The translations under genes were made by a program, and so were the position numbers. A stretch of 64,000 nt of DNA from Perkinsus olseni (Eukaryota; Perkinsozoa; Perkinsida; Perkinsidae), in the NCBI GenBank assembly GCA_013115135.1, contig JABANP010000076.1:1-64000 (forward strand). The letters run 5' to 3'. The notes under the pieces are model-generated. The model had not been told where the DNA came from. It was given only the letters and a program-made list of their open reading frames with translations, and did not search any database. This document shows positions 1 to 12,112 of this stretch, one piece after another. Within the stretch, counting starts at the first letter, position 1, and each line of letters begins with the position of its first letter.

Positions 1-255
1 AGCGTTGTCCAGCGGAAGTTGTGGTCCATTCGGGATAGACGCACGCGTGGCATGAACTAGGAAAATATCGTCGACGTTAGTAGCCTTCGTAGTCTGGACA
101 CTGTAGACGAGATTGACTCATTTAGGGACAGCCCGGCAGGTTGGGGCTTCGAGTCATTCTAAGGGCTCTCTCTGGGTTGCAGTGATACCTCTCCTCTCAC
201 GGTGGCTCTGTTCCTCCTCCCCCCTCTGAGCGAGTCCCGAGACGCTTAGACAGTG

Positions 256-2476
256 ATGGGCACTCGGGACGCCTGGCAACCACCGGACGACGATCGTGCG
301 GAGCCGCCGGCCGTACGGAAAGAGCCTTCTGATGATGACCTCGAATGGGATGGTAGTATTGAAGGTCGCAGCAGCGACAAGAGTCTTAACGTACTACGTA
401 GATACGCATTTGGAAGGCTCATCCCGAGCAAGCCAACGATCGAGGTTCGTCATTTCTCCAGAGGACACTAAGAGGATAGCCTGGGACTTCTTCCAGATGG
501 TATTTATTCTCTACGAAGTAAGTATTAGCCTACCGCTCCTTCCCAGCATCGTGCGAGTGTCTACTGTCGAAAGAGGTCATATCGGTGGTTTCTTTTAATG
601 CGGGAATATGGTCGTTGGCTCATCAGCACGTGCAGTGTCCCCTGGGGTCTCTCCGGCACCTGGGGGTCTGCCGCTGCTACGCTCGGGTGGGTCGCTGCAA
701 TTATGAGCTGCCAACCCTCCGCCGAGGCTAGTATGCGTGAAGGGTTGATGACGATCTTCCGGATGCAGAATCAGTCCCCAGCGAACAATCAATTTCGATA
801 GATTTTCCCACCGACTCGGCAGAGGTGGTGTTCGCAAGGCCACCGCTTTCTGTGCAACGGATTCTACTGCAGCGTAGTAGCGTCCGTAGCTCTTCAAAAA
901 TGTTAACGAGGGCCTGTAGGGGGTACAGGAGACATGACAACCGTACAAGCCCATCAGCGGGAGATGCCCCCCAGCAGCATTGGTCGGAGTATTAGTGTAG
1001 CCCTGTTCTTCTTCACTCGCCTCAGTCCATCCTGGTACCCTATCGGCTGTGCTTCAAGCAAGATGCCAGCGGCTTACTCGAGGTGCTGGAGGACGCCCTC
1101 TACATCTTCTTCCTGCTGGACATCGCCCTTAACTTCTTCACAGGAGTCTACATTTCTGGTCATCTGGTGAGGCCCTCGCTGCTTCCTCCTCGAACGACAT
1201 CAGCCCCTCAGGTTATGTCGGTGAGAGGCATCGCACCGTATTACCTCCGGACGTGGTTCCCGCTAGACCTGGCCGCATCCTTCCCCTACGAGTGGGTCTT
1301 CGAGGCCTCAACACTGGAGGGGTACAGCTGCTTCGAATGATCAAAGTTCGCCCGACTGCTGCGCGTCATTCGCCTTCTACGCGTACTCAAACTCAAGAGG
1401 ATAATATCGAAGGTCGGTCTACTTTTGACGGTTTTTCTATCAGTTCGTTTCCCGTCAGGTAGAGGAGTATATCAACTCGGAAGTCCTGTCAGTGCTGATC
1501 CAGCTTCTTCGGCTGGTCACCTTCGTCGTCTTCATCGCCCATTGGGTGGCTTGTGTATGGTACGCCCTAGCCGACACCGATCCTACCACTAGATTCAGCT
1601 GGCTGGATCGCTTCGACTATCGTGATGCACCTCCTTGGGACCAGTACATAGCGGCTATGTACTGGTCATTCGCGACCATGACTACCGTTGGCTACGGCGA
1701 CATATATCCGGTGAACTCGGTCGAGCAGGTCTTTGGGGTGGTCACCATGCTCCTGGCCTGCGGTGTCTTTGCGTTCTTTGTCGGGGCAATAGGGTCGGTA
1801 GTGAGGAAACTTGACGCCAATGCTGCAGCGTTCCGAGCGAAGAAGAAGGCGGTGAACCAGTACTTCCGACAGAGACGACTGCCGAAGCCGTTACAGGTCA
1901 GAGTGAGACGCTACCTAGAGTTCGTCTGGGAGTACGGTAAAGACGCGAATCTGGAGGAGGGTGAGGTGATGAGTATCCTTAGCCCACCCTTGCGTACGGA
2001 GATTATGGTTCACTTAGTAGGAGGAGTTATAAGGTCAGCGCCTTTCTTCACCAACATCCCTCTGTCCATGCTCAAAAAGATATGTCAAGTTGTGACGAGG
2101 GAGACCCACGCCCCCGGTGACATCATATTTGAGGAAGGGGAGTGGGCTAGCTCGATGTACTTCGTCATAAAGGGTCAAAGTCAAGCTGCTGTCGAGGTCC
2201 CATGGTGGCGCTACTATCGGGTATCTTTCGGAGGGCGGGTACTTCGGCGAGGTCGCGCTCTTCATGGAGACATCTCGATCGGCCTCGGCAAAGTGTCTGT
2301 CGTTCTGCGACACTATTTGCCTTAGTCGGCAGAGCTTGCTGGACCTATTGGTTATCTATCCCAAGTTCCGGTTGAAGTACGACTCACTGTGTCGAGAGGT
2401 CCTCAGTGGGGATGTACGGGGGCTCTGCCTTCAGTGTGTCCATTGCGGGAAGATAGGCCATCTTAGTGACATGTAA
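256..2476 (+). CDS. cyclic-nucleotide-gated / HCN-like potassium channel
   Basis: Six-TM voltage-gated-type K+ channel with a C-terminal cyclic-nucleotide-binding domain, expected in a membrane. S1 lies around 445-517 (WDFFQMVFILYE). Intron 518-1025 joins in phase to S2/S3 (DIALNFFTGVY, 1026-1166). Intron 1167-1211 is 45 bp and intron 1413-1458 is 46 bp. An S4 with repeated R/K (LLRVIRLLRVLKLKR) is at 1350-1410. The pore signature TTVGYGD is at about 1681-1702, followed by a C-linker and a cNMP fold ending in GGYFGEVALF (about 2231-2260). The stop is TAA 2474-2476. Two breaks are visible: an in-frame TGA at 1338-1340 in the S3-S4 linker and a one-base shift near 2172 inside the cNMP domain. 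The N-terminus before S1 is uncertain because two reading frames compete there. The GYGD filter predicts K+ selectivity; ligand preference cannot be told. Confidence 0.85.
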
Positions 2477-4112
2477 TAAGGGTGGGAGGAGAAGCAGTTG
2501 GCAGACTCCTTTGCCTTGAGTACTACTGATAGGCCCGTGGATTTAGTAGTAATAATGAAGTAAGATGCAGGTATACACAAACTCAATTCTTTGTCGAAGT
2601 AGCCTCATTAGACACTGTTTTGGGTGGCCCTTTGGGGATACATAAAATGACTGTGATGTTCTAATTGTTTTGTAATAATGATCTGAAAATGCGCTACAAT
2701 GATGATCTGAAAATTGTTGTGATCGCTCCCTAAGGACTTTCATGCCGGCTGGTACTGGCGTCCGTCCGTGACGGGTGTAAATCTAGGTTTCAGTAGTTAC
2801 AGAATATAGCAAAATTGCTTAGTCCTCTGATCGTGATAACATTGTATTAACAGGGCAAGCCCCTGACGGTATCAACTCTTTTCACCGCACTTATCAACTC
2901 GAGTGGGGTGAGCGACATGAAAGACTTGCAACACTGGCATGAAAGCAACGTAGTTGTCGACAAACTCTGAAGATACCATGTTATTCAAGTTGGTAGCGGG
3001 GGTGGTCTTGACCTTTTTTAGGGTCTCGTTAGGCTTTTGCCGACTATCGAAACACCTTGTCTCAGGTGCCAAGCTTATACTAATGTGATGAAGGCAGCAG
3101 AGGCCTTCAAACGAGGTACTAGTGGTCCCTTCACCCCGGCCAGAGCACGGCCTACTGTCTTCGGTTCCGCCAATAGTACCACTACGCTCGATAGTAAACT
3201 CAAATCCCGGATGACCAGGGTGTTGATCCGTGCCAAGACAGCAGGGGCGATTCCTGTCTCCCCTGTGTCGGAGGGCCGGACCCCTACTCGGAGCGAGCCT
3301 GAGGAGTCGGGTGGGCTGGGTCTCGACGCGACACCGGTGCCTGGTCAGCTGCCGCGATGACGGGCCCTGGGATCGAACCTGGGACCTCGGGATGGCGAGC
3401 AATGTGTAATATTGGTAACATTACTGTGATGCCTTCGCTACACGCAATCTGGCTGCTGCTGATGTTGTGAAGCATGGATATTTGCACGCTAGTTGGTCTT
3501 GGGTTAGTCATCGTCAGAGGGAGGGAAGGGTTACCGACGGTTGATTCTGTCGTGAAAATGACGCGTACTACAGAGGGTCGCCGGGGTGACAGCGAGACTT
3601 CATCGTCACGGGGCTTGCACAAATCACATACTCTAACGCGATTAGAGCAGCTTGCCAAGAAGCATCCTGACAACCCGGTCAAGTGGCTTGAAGAGCTCAA
3701 GGCAAGTGGAAGATGAAGGGAAGTTGTGGTATTGTAGTGGTAGGTGTTTACAAGGGCCAGGCAAGGAGAGGGTGGTGCTTCCTAAGAATGCAGACAGTGA
3801 CCGAATAGTGACGACCTTGTTCACTCACGCTCAGCGGAGAGTGGCCGCCGCCATAGCGCATCGACACCGGTGGGAGAAGTATGGGGTGGTAGGGGGACTG
3901 ATCGTGTTGGTCATGTAGGGCCACACAGCAGAAGGGCAGCAGCAGCAGTGGACGGGGATCATCCCGGCCTCCCGGGACCAACCAGGCTGCTATCAATACC
4001 ACATCTCCGGCTATTCACAGTCAGCGTCCGACCTTCACTGTAGTGTGCATGAAGGAGGGATATCCTCTGATGGTCTCTCCTCCTGGCTCAGAATGGCCCT
4101 CCCTCCTCTCGG
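2477..4112. other. region without a confident gene
   Basis: Short open frames exist on both strands (for example + 3037-3360, 107 codons, and + 3474-3716), but I recognise no family and cannot build convincing splice joins. A two-copy direct repeat of ATGATCTGAAAAT lies around 2677-2715. A tRNA B-box-like string, GATCGAACC, occurs at 3370-3378 (minus sense) but no full tRNA fold can be made from it. The 5' exons of the next gene may begin in the distal part. Confidence 0.4.
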
Positions 4113-6986
4113 ATGGAGGAACCCCGTCCGGAGCAGGGTCAGCTGCCCCCACTACCTACTGCCCTACCCAAAGTACTACCATCGCTGAGTGCTCGAGGAG
4201 AGGGCCGGGTCCCCGCGCTGGACCTGGCCAAGGCAGGGCCCATCCCTACGCTATCCCTTACTAACAGCGGGAGCCACTCCAACAGAGCACCGCCCACTGG
4301 GGGGACCTTGACCAGGTCTGGGGAAGGGGCTTCTTGGAACTGTGGACGTGGTGATGGTCAGGTCTTCGAGGAGACTACATCTTCGTAAATCTGGGAGGAC
4401 TTCGGCGGGCCAGCCCCCCACCTGCTCCTCCACGGCCACTCGAGATCGATCTACTCGGGCCAATACTCCCTCCTCTCACCGAGCCTCGCTGAACATTCAC
4501 GGTAGGCTGCTGAGGATATCTCCCTCCGTACCACTCCTTCCAGGAATCATCGCTGAAGAAGGCCTACCGTCCACGCTATTGCCAAGTAGCACCGACAGAG
4601 ACCCTAGAAGGGAGTTGAAGGAAGAGGCTCAGGTAAGCATCGCCCCTCGAAGCCTGGAAAAACCCCTTCCCTGATCTCAGCTGGTCGGAGAGTTGGCCTT
4701 CCTGGGTGACCTCACCTGCCTTGCCAAGCTGCACCATCAGAAGGAGCTCTTCGCTGAAGTCGAGAGGGAGCTGGACCGTATCGGTGAAGAGGCTGGGCCT
4801 CCCTCCTCCCCTTTGGGCGTCGATGAGGGGTCCCTCATCTCACCCAGGCTGCGGCTGCTGAACCCCTCTGAGCCACGCCGGCCTACCGAGTGGGGCGAAG
4901 TACGACGACTGCTACTGGCTATGATGATGGCTCGAGTGCCTACTGACAAGCTGCCGATACCCCTACTGTGGGACATGCTGGTCCCTGGCCTCGAGACCCT
5001 CCCTATACCACTACTCATGGCGACGGACTTCCCACTGAGGGCATGAGGGTTGATGATGAATGCCCGTGCGTACAGAGGGCGGAACCTTGCCTGTGTCTGA
5101 GCCCTGAGGAGTGGAGGCAGGCCTGGCGTGGCCTCAAACGGCACCGGTCCAAGGCGCGTGACCAGCTCTCTCAGTGAGGACTGCCTGAGATCCACTGCGC
5201 TAGGGTATGCTGTCGCTATCAGGTCGAGCGTCGCTAACCCCTTTGCTGACCCCCTCCTGAGATCGATCTGCTCTGGAGTCAGCGAGAGGCTGCATCGGAT
5301 GGAGAGGGAGGAGACGAGGGAGGGCCTGCTGGGCATACCCGAGGGGGTGGAGGAGCAGCTGATCCTGCTAGGTAGGTGATGGTGGTGACGTGGGGTCATG
5401 ATGTGCTCCGTTGGCAGGGGAGTACATCCGAAGGGCGGTCTACCCTGGAACCTGCGCCGCCCAGGCTCTGGCGGCCGTGCTGCCGACGCTGGTAAGGGCG
5501 TTTAGAAACGTAGAAATAAGCCCAGTATCAGCATTTTACCCGATACTGGGCTCATCACGTGTTTCCTCCCGGTTGACACCCATTACCGGAGTAAGCCATC
5601 CACTCCCAGGTTGAAGTAAAGGGGTTACTCAAGGCCTTCCACGTCGAAGTCAGGAAGCAGAACGAGGCTCGAGCTACGGCAGAACGTAGGGGCCTGGCCA
5701 TTGGAGAGGCTACAACCGCTTCTCGCAGTCCGTGCTGGGTCCTTGGACAGCCTCAGCCCGATGCAGTCGATGAGGACCCCTCGGCCAGGGGACCTCTACC
5801 GGTGGAGGCGCCTGATGATCGCCCTAGCCTGGACTGCCTCCGCCCTACTGGACTGCTCCGATGCCGTCATGGCTGAGGGAATCCTAGCAACCCTGCTAGG
5901 TGATGACCTCGCGGCAACCAGGCTGTCCACGCTAGTCTCAGATATCCCAGTGACCGCCCCCTCGCCCGGGGTTATGTCTCCGTCGTCACCGGACTCCCTC
6001 CGCCCAGTGGGAACTTCGCCTCCCCTGTACACCCTCCTCAGCCCCGTCCTGGCTGCTGCCTTCTTCCCTGAGTCGGTGGAGGACTCCGGGTTGTGGGTGC
6101 ATCCTGAGGTCGAGGACAGAAGGCTGGCTTTGGACCGGCTGAGGCTACTCACCACTATAACAGCCATCCTCAACGTCATCCGTAGAGCACTAGGGTCGAC
6201 CAAAGATACCCCTACGGTGTAGGCCTTCCCCCACCAACCCTCCCAGCGGTCTGTCTATAAGGTACGTACCCCTGGCCGCCCGACTGCGGTCGGCCTGGGC
6301 TGCCATCGCCCAGCACGCGGCCCCGGTAGTTATGGGCACATGGATGGCCTCAATCTTCGCCCATGGGACCGGTGTCATACCGAGGTAGGAGGGGGGCGCT
6401 GGGAGGGGGTCCAGCCTACTAGGTCCCTTCAGGTTCCTCACCTCCCGTACCCCTCTTCACCGATTGGATGGGGCGACGACTCCGGAGGCACTGCTAGAGT
6501 TGGTGCTGGCCGAGGCCGAGACAGCTCTATTCTCGATCCCTGCTGAGCTGAACGATTTCCTAGTGGACCCCCATGTGGGGTGGTAAGAGACCACCCTCAC
6601 GGGAGCCCTCTCCTCCCCCTCGTGCAGGTACATCCACCACCACTACTCCCGCTTCATCCGCCTCTACCGTAGACGTCCCGTTGACTCGACCGTCCCATCA
6701 CCCTCGGCTGGCTCCCCCTCCAGCACTTCCTCGTATGCCTCCACAGCACCACCATGCCAGCAGGAAGCGCCTGTCGAGGACTCGCTGGCAGTGGCTCAGT
6801 TGGGAGTCCTCAGGGCCTTAGCTGGAGCCCGCAGCCCCGGTGCTAGGTAGCCAGAAGGCAGTCGCTGGTTGAGGGTCGTTGGTAATGCCCTGCAGGAAGA
6901 AGTTCCATTCCTTGCGAGTGGTGGACTTCCTCTGCGGGGAGATCGACTTGGAGCACGCCGCCTACCACATGGAGGGACGGTACTAG
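4113..6986 (+). CDS. uncharacterised multi-exon helical protein
   Basis: I do not recognise this protein. Good in-phase splice joins connect a Leu-rich exon (from about 4681, LVGELAFLGDLTCLAKL) through further Leu/Arg-rich helical exons (5128-5379, 5701-6222, 6250-6390, 6430-6590) to a basic segment (YIHHHYSRFIRLYRR, from about 6629). The last exon joins across intron 6847-6897 and ends GRY with stop TAG 6984-6986. The composition (Leu, Arg and acidic residues in amphipathic stretches, few long loops) suggests stacked helices, as in organelle RNA-binding helical-repeat proteins, but no repeat signature was identified. The first exon is uncertain and may lie anywhere from about 4113 to 4680. 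No signal peptide or membrane segment is evident in the parts I trust. Confidence 0.5.
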
Positions 6987-8249
6987 GAGGAGGGATGCTG
7001 AACTCTGGTGATTACGGGGAATTTTGGTAGGTATCGCGAGTTCACCAGTCGAGGGGGACAGGGTAGCCGTAGTGCCAGTGATTCTGAGGTGAATAATTGG
7101 CTGTTGCTGTCTGACGAGGGTACTGTACTGTACGATCTCAGGAATCGTCCGATGGCAGCAGTGGTACCTCCTCGGAAAGATACCATCGGGCAGAGAGCTT
7201 TGAGGTAGGCTTGGCGTAGGAGGTGATGCGTCGTCGGTGATACACTGCGCCACAGCACTCCCCGTCGGAAGACCTCCCTGCTCGTGCCACCCAGCAGGAG
7301 GCCGACTATCCTAAGGTGGGACTCCTCCTCCTCAACCTCTCCTTCGGCACGCCTGTTGGTTCGGGTACCACGCAAAGTGATGGTGCCGGGTCTGTCCTTC
7401 ACTGGCCTAGCTCCCTCCACGCAGGGGTGCTGCAGCTCTGCTGGGTGCCGCACCCGCCGAGGAGGTGATGGCGCCCCGGTGCAGACTACTCCACCATCAC
7501 CGTCATCTCCAGGTCAGCAGAGACCCCACCGCCACAGCAGCAGCCGTCGGAGGTGGGGGCAGCGAGGAGGAGCCCCTCGTACCCCCACCCACGGCCCTCC
7601 CACCGGCCGCCCATGCTGAAGACAAGGACTACAGAAGGAGCTGTAGGGAGGGGTTGGTGGTCTGCGGGCTCTCGTGCAGTCGTTGTTGTTTTTGCTATAG
7701 TGTCGGCCCCGTTGCCTCCACCAGTTTCCTATTCTGATTGTGGTGATGGAGCCCAGGAAGACGGTAGTAGGAGCAGCAGCAGACCAGCCTGAGCGCCCCA
7801 TCCACCCTAGGTCGTATAGAGGGCAGCGGGTCCTCCTCTTCCTTCTTGTCGTCATCATCAAGCCCTTGTAGCAGTCGGCTGCCTCCGGCCACGGCCCTAT
7901 CACCGCCCGTCGTGCCCAGGCTGGCCTTCCAGGGTGACCCCCTCCCTCCTCCCTCTCCTCCTCCTCATCAGACAGGCTCAGGTCTACCACCGTCAGTGCA
8001 GGGACCCGGCGGCCTGGGGATCGACCCGACCCCTCCCGAGTATGTTACCGGAGGGGTTGCTAAGGGAGTCCCCTCAAACTCCAGAGCCTTCTGGGCAGGT
8101 GCATGAGGGCACGCTGTAGGCTTGGTAGCGATGAGCCTATCAGATACCGCCCCTGACCACGATCGATGACGCTGAAGGGTACCGAGGTACTGGCCGGGCT
8201 GCAGCACCGGGTGAGGGTCCTGGTCGGGGGACGTCGTCATTGACACGAT
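6987..8249. other. Pro-rich stretch, possible 5' exons of the kinase gene
   Basis: Plus-strand frames at 7290-7455, 7513-7640 and 7846-8100 are rich in Pro, Ser and Gln and are bounded by plausible GT..AG sites. They could be the low-complexity N-terminus of the downstream kinase gene. A 158-codon minus-strand ORF at 7514-7990 is Arg/Trp-rich and probably the shadow of these exons. Nothing here carries a family motif. Confidence 0.3.
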
Positions 8250-11200
8250 CGTAGTCAGGTCTTGGGAGGCCTAGGCTCACTCCGGAGCTCTTCTACGACT
8301 GCGGGCGGAAGTGTCGGAGACTTTACCGTTCGGAGGAGCTCCAGGAAGGCAAGGGGGCGTCGCCCAACGACGGTATTATCATCATTACTATTGAAGCCTT
8401 TCAGGGGTCCTACACCTGCTGCTTCTGCTACTGCTCTCGGCCACTCGAGGCACCCTCGACTGCCGCTATTGCGACCAGTTCCCGGCGCTCAACGGCAAAG
8501 TGAACGTCCTCTTCATGCTCAGTGTCCATCTCAGTCACCAGTCTAACATCGGGGTAGTAGCATCATCCGGTGATAGGCGAAGGCGGCTCACCATCAGGCT
8601 TTGCGCCGCCTCCGTCATCACGAGGGCCTACCTTCCATTCGAAGCTGCCCCTCCTCCCCTCACCGTGGTCTCTTCCGCCTTCTGAAGCTACTGGCCCCAG
8701 GCAACTTCCCTCAGTGGATCTACGCAGGTGGGCCACCACCATCCCATGTCTCGGGTCGCCAAGGACGAGAGCAGATATGAAGGTCGTCGGTGGTGGGGCC
8801 TTCGGGACTGTCTATCGATGTGAGACGGTCCTTGATGGCGGTGACGAGGAGGTGGTGGCAGTTAAGCTGGTCAGCCGTAATCCCAACATCAGTGATAGGT
8901 CCTCACCTTCACAGCCCCGGCCCCTCCCCCAATGAGCCCTCCTTCAGGTGCGTCCTGTATGATGTCTTTAACGAGGTTACCTGTCTGGAGGAGGGCCGCT
9001 TCGACGACTACATGGCCGAGATCTTCGACTATGGTCCTGATGAGCATCGGGACTGCTGGTGACAGATGGCGTCTCAGGTTACGATGGCGGCTCTTATTGG
9101 ATCATCATGCGCTTTTACGACATGACTCTGACAGCCTGGCGATCGAGGCTCGCTCAACCCCTGGGGGACCACCTACTTGACCTGCTGCAGGTGGGCTATG
9201 GCACTACTACCGGGGTCAGCCGTCTTGTCGACAGGCCTACCGGAAGGTCCTCACTGCTGTCGGGAAGCTGCACAGAGACGGCCTGGTCCACTACGACCTC
9301 AAGTGTGACAACATCATGGTACCCTCACCGCAGCTAGGGGGAGGCTAGGAGGGCTCAGGTCCTGGACACCCATCCCCGTCGTGGGAGTCAGCTCACGAGT
9401 ACCGCCCGAGGCAGCAGCAGCGGCATCGCGGTGGTCCTGGCTGATTTTGGGAGAGTCGTGTCCTCGAGGGGCCGCAGAACACAGATGTAGGCCTTCGTCC
9501 GTCCCTCGGCCGCAGTGCCTCCTCAGCTCTGCGTCCGTAACCGCGGCACGGAGTTCGTGAAGCCACCGGAGATGCTCACGATGGAGCGGGCACTACGGCG
9601 GGACGAGTGAGTCAGTCTACCGGCGGCCCTTGGCAGTGGCCTTCCTCTCTCTCAGCGCGGCCTTCGACCGGCGTAGGAGTGTTGGGACCACTACAGCCAG
9701 TGATGTGTGGAGCCTCGGGTGTATGCTGTATGAACTTATCACCGGTAGGAGGCCGCCGCCGAACGCCTCTGCAGCCATCCGGTCATGCTGCTGGTCAGGA
9801 CAGTACCTGTTCTACAATGATGACTGGATACGCTTCTTCATGCGGCTCACTGGAGGCCTCACCGGCCGGGGGGTCGAGGGAGGCCGTCATGGCTCCCCGG
9901 CCACGGCGATGCCGTTGGACATTCTCACTGAGGAAAATATCGAGAAGTTGGACAACAACGCCTCCCTTTGCGATTTCATCAGGCAGGGCGGATGGCCTTG
10001 ACAGGATCAGACCTGCTGCTGTCGTAGGTTCATGCTGGTCCGAGAGCCCCAGTGCCGCCCGACCGTGGCGGCCATCCTCCACCGCTTCCAGAGGGTCTAT
10101 GCTGCCGTCCAGCTGGAGCGCGGCATTCGCCCTCACACCTGGCGGAGTCGACACTCTCACGACTACCCCTTCTCCCCATCGACGACTGACCCGAGGGTTC
10201 TTCCTATCCCGGGCGAAGCTAACGTGAGAAGGCCACCGTGGTTGCTGGTCACAGTCGACCCTCCTTCAGGCGGCCCTTGAGATGAGCACTGTCAGTAGCG
10301 CGCGCCACTCCCCTGCTGCTGCTTCGCGGCAGTCCACCCCTCCCTGCTTCTGCGGCTTCTACCCGACTGGCGTATCTTCCTGATGATATCGTCGAGGCCC
10401 CTGCAGGCTTCGAGGTTGAGCCGAGACTTTCTAGAGTGTTTGAAGACACCCTCCTGTTGACAGTACCACCGCAGTCGAACTCCGTCCCCGAGTCGCTGGT
10501 ACGCGAGGCCCTGCCGACCCACGTCATCGATCTGCGCCCCTCCAACGAGCCCAACCTCTCCGGCTTCCCGGCGACGGTCACCTGCGTGAGGGCATCCTGG
10601 GGTCACCTCGAGAGGGGCTCCAGGCGATCGACAAGGACCTTCATCAACAACATACCACTCCTTTTCGACTTCGCACGATCAGCGGCCGCCTCGCGAGGCC
10701 GTCTGTTCCTGATCGACACCGGTCATGTCGCGATGGCCTTCCTCGCCCTAGTGGTCTCCGAGGGCCATCGTCTGAGTATCTATCGGGCTTTGTGCCTCCT
10801 CCTCTCACGTCACCTGAGCCCGCTGGACCAGCCTTACCCCAGGCTCATCATGGCCATGGCAAAGTGGCAGCAGAGCCGCTTCCTGGCCTGGGCCCACCAT
10901 GATGCTTTGCTAGCTAATGGCTGTATGACTGGCAGCTGTCTCTGCGGTGTCTGCTCCTGGATACTCCGAACCTCTGCCGTGCGGTCCATCGTCCCCTTCA
11001 GGGGTATCATACACGACGACGTTCCAACGATAGTCACCTGCCGCTGCTCCCCTGCCGAGCCGGTCAAGGCCTGCGCCAACCTCTACAGCTGCGCTGCCTA
11101 CTGTCAGTACCTAAGGTCCATGGAGGGGGGCGACAGTGATCCCAGTGATGCCGCCGTCTGGCTGTGGCTCCCTGCTACTCTCAATAAGGATGGCGAGGTC

Positions 11201-11571
11201 AAGCACTGCCCCTTCTTCCGACGCACCAAAGGGGCTGAGGTCTCCCGGGGTCTCGATGGCAGCGCGGTGGCAGCTCGGAAGAAGGGAGGGGCCGTACCCT
11301 GCCAAGCAGGGAAGCCCAGCGGCTCTGTGATGATGTCGAGGATGTACAGGTAGGGCCTCCTCCCTTCGGACAGTCCCTGGCAGCAGCGGCCCTCAGGTGC
11401 GTCTATTGTCGTGTACTGTCGCACGCTGTGGTCTCCGTCAATAGTGGTGGCGGTAAGCGCGGTATAAAGGAGCGGGGATGGGTGGTCCTCAACCTAACTA
11501 ATGATGCTCATCGTCTGCGTGAGCTTCACGATGCGCCGCCACGAAGGAGGCTGGGCGACAGGCCACCGTAA
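8250..11571 (+). CDS. protein kinase fused to DSP-like pseudophosphatase and Cys-rich tail
   Basis: Kinase exons in order: glycine loop GGGAFGTVYRC (about 8790-8822), VAIK-type lysine VAVKLV (about 8857), catalytic loop HYDLKCDN (about 9289-9312), DFG (about 9445), activation segment GTEFVKPPE (about 9547-9573), DVWSLGC (about 9703) and a C-lobe Arg motif near 10045. Intron 9190-9229 joins in phase. After a linker comes a dual-specificity-phosphatase-like fold (about 10500-10870): IDLRPSNEPN, then LIDTGHVAMAF where active phosphatases have HCxxGxxRS, then LSPLDQPYPRLIMAM. The nucleophile Cys and P-loop Arg are absent, so this half should be catalytically dead. A Cys-rich tail follows (CLCGVC, CRC, CVYC), crossing intron 11350-11396 and ending at TAA 11569-11571. 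Upstream exons, including a CCFCYC / CRYC segment at 8400-8500, are probable but their joins are tentative. Role: phosphoprotein signalling, substrate unknown. Confidence 0.7.
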
Positions 11572-11781
11572 TCTCATTGAGCATTCACAGCCAGGCATGT
11601 GCTATCGCGTGACAGGGACTTCAATCCCGACCTCAACTCCTCGGAGGACCGGGTCTTCTCTAGCCTGGCACCATCATTGCGCGGTAGTCTTGGCGGTACT
11701 GCCAGCTCAGCGACGCCAGCAGGTCCGAAGTAACACTTGGGAAACTGGAAGGGGTCCTTTTTGTGCTAGGTTCGAGGAGGA

Positions 11782-12093
11782 GTGGTATTGATGCAGCTAG
11801 GGAAATCCGCCCTGCCGGTGGAACCCCTGCTGCGGCAACTAGTGAGGACGAGGAATACTACTACCCTTCCAGTGGGGTCCCTTTCCAGTCATCAACGCTG
11901 CTTCTATCCTGCCGTTGTAGATACTATCGGATGGGACTTGAGTCGGCAGTCGTTGGCAGAGCTGCTGCTGCCACAACCACCTTGTGCTGAACTTAATAGA
12001 TTACTCTGTGCCATACTACCCAACCTGAGGTCGTCGTCCAGTCTGCAGCGGAAGACAGCCGAAAATGGAGGGCTTCCACGGGAGGGTTGCTAA
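11782..12093 (+). CDS. uncharacterised helical ORF, possibly 3' exon of the kinase gene
   Basis: A Leu-rich open frame (LGKSALPVEPLLRQLV onwards) follows a good acceptor at about 11792. An exon-like stretch at 11598-11720 (DFNPDLNSSEDRVFSSLAP) could be spliced to it. Both may be the true C-terminus of the upstream kinase gene if the TAA at 11569-11571 is skipped by splicing or is an assembly error; I could not make that join in phase. No family was recognised. Confidence 0.35.
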   Translation: MVLMQLGKSALPVEPLLRQLVRTRNTTTLPVGSLSSHQRCFYPAVVDTIGWDLSRQSLAELLLPQPPCAELNRLLCAILPNLRSSSSLQRKTAENGGLPREGC

Positions 12094-12112
12094 CCATGTA
12101 TATTAATGAACA

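Noticed and set aside
3369..3383. tRNA gene on the minus strand (GGTTCGATCCC B box)
   Set aside because: The T-arm stem does not pair and no D-arm or anticodon arm can be drawn; at most a B-box-like fragment.
7514..7990. 158-codon minus-strand ORF with acidic start
   Set aside because: Arg/Trp/Cys-rich composition typical of the complement of Pro-rich coding sequence; no motif.
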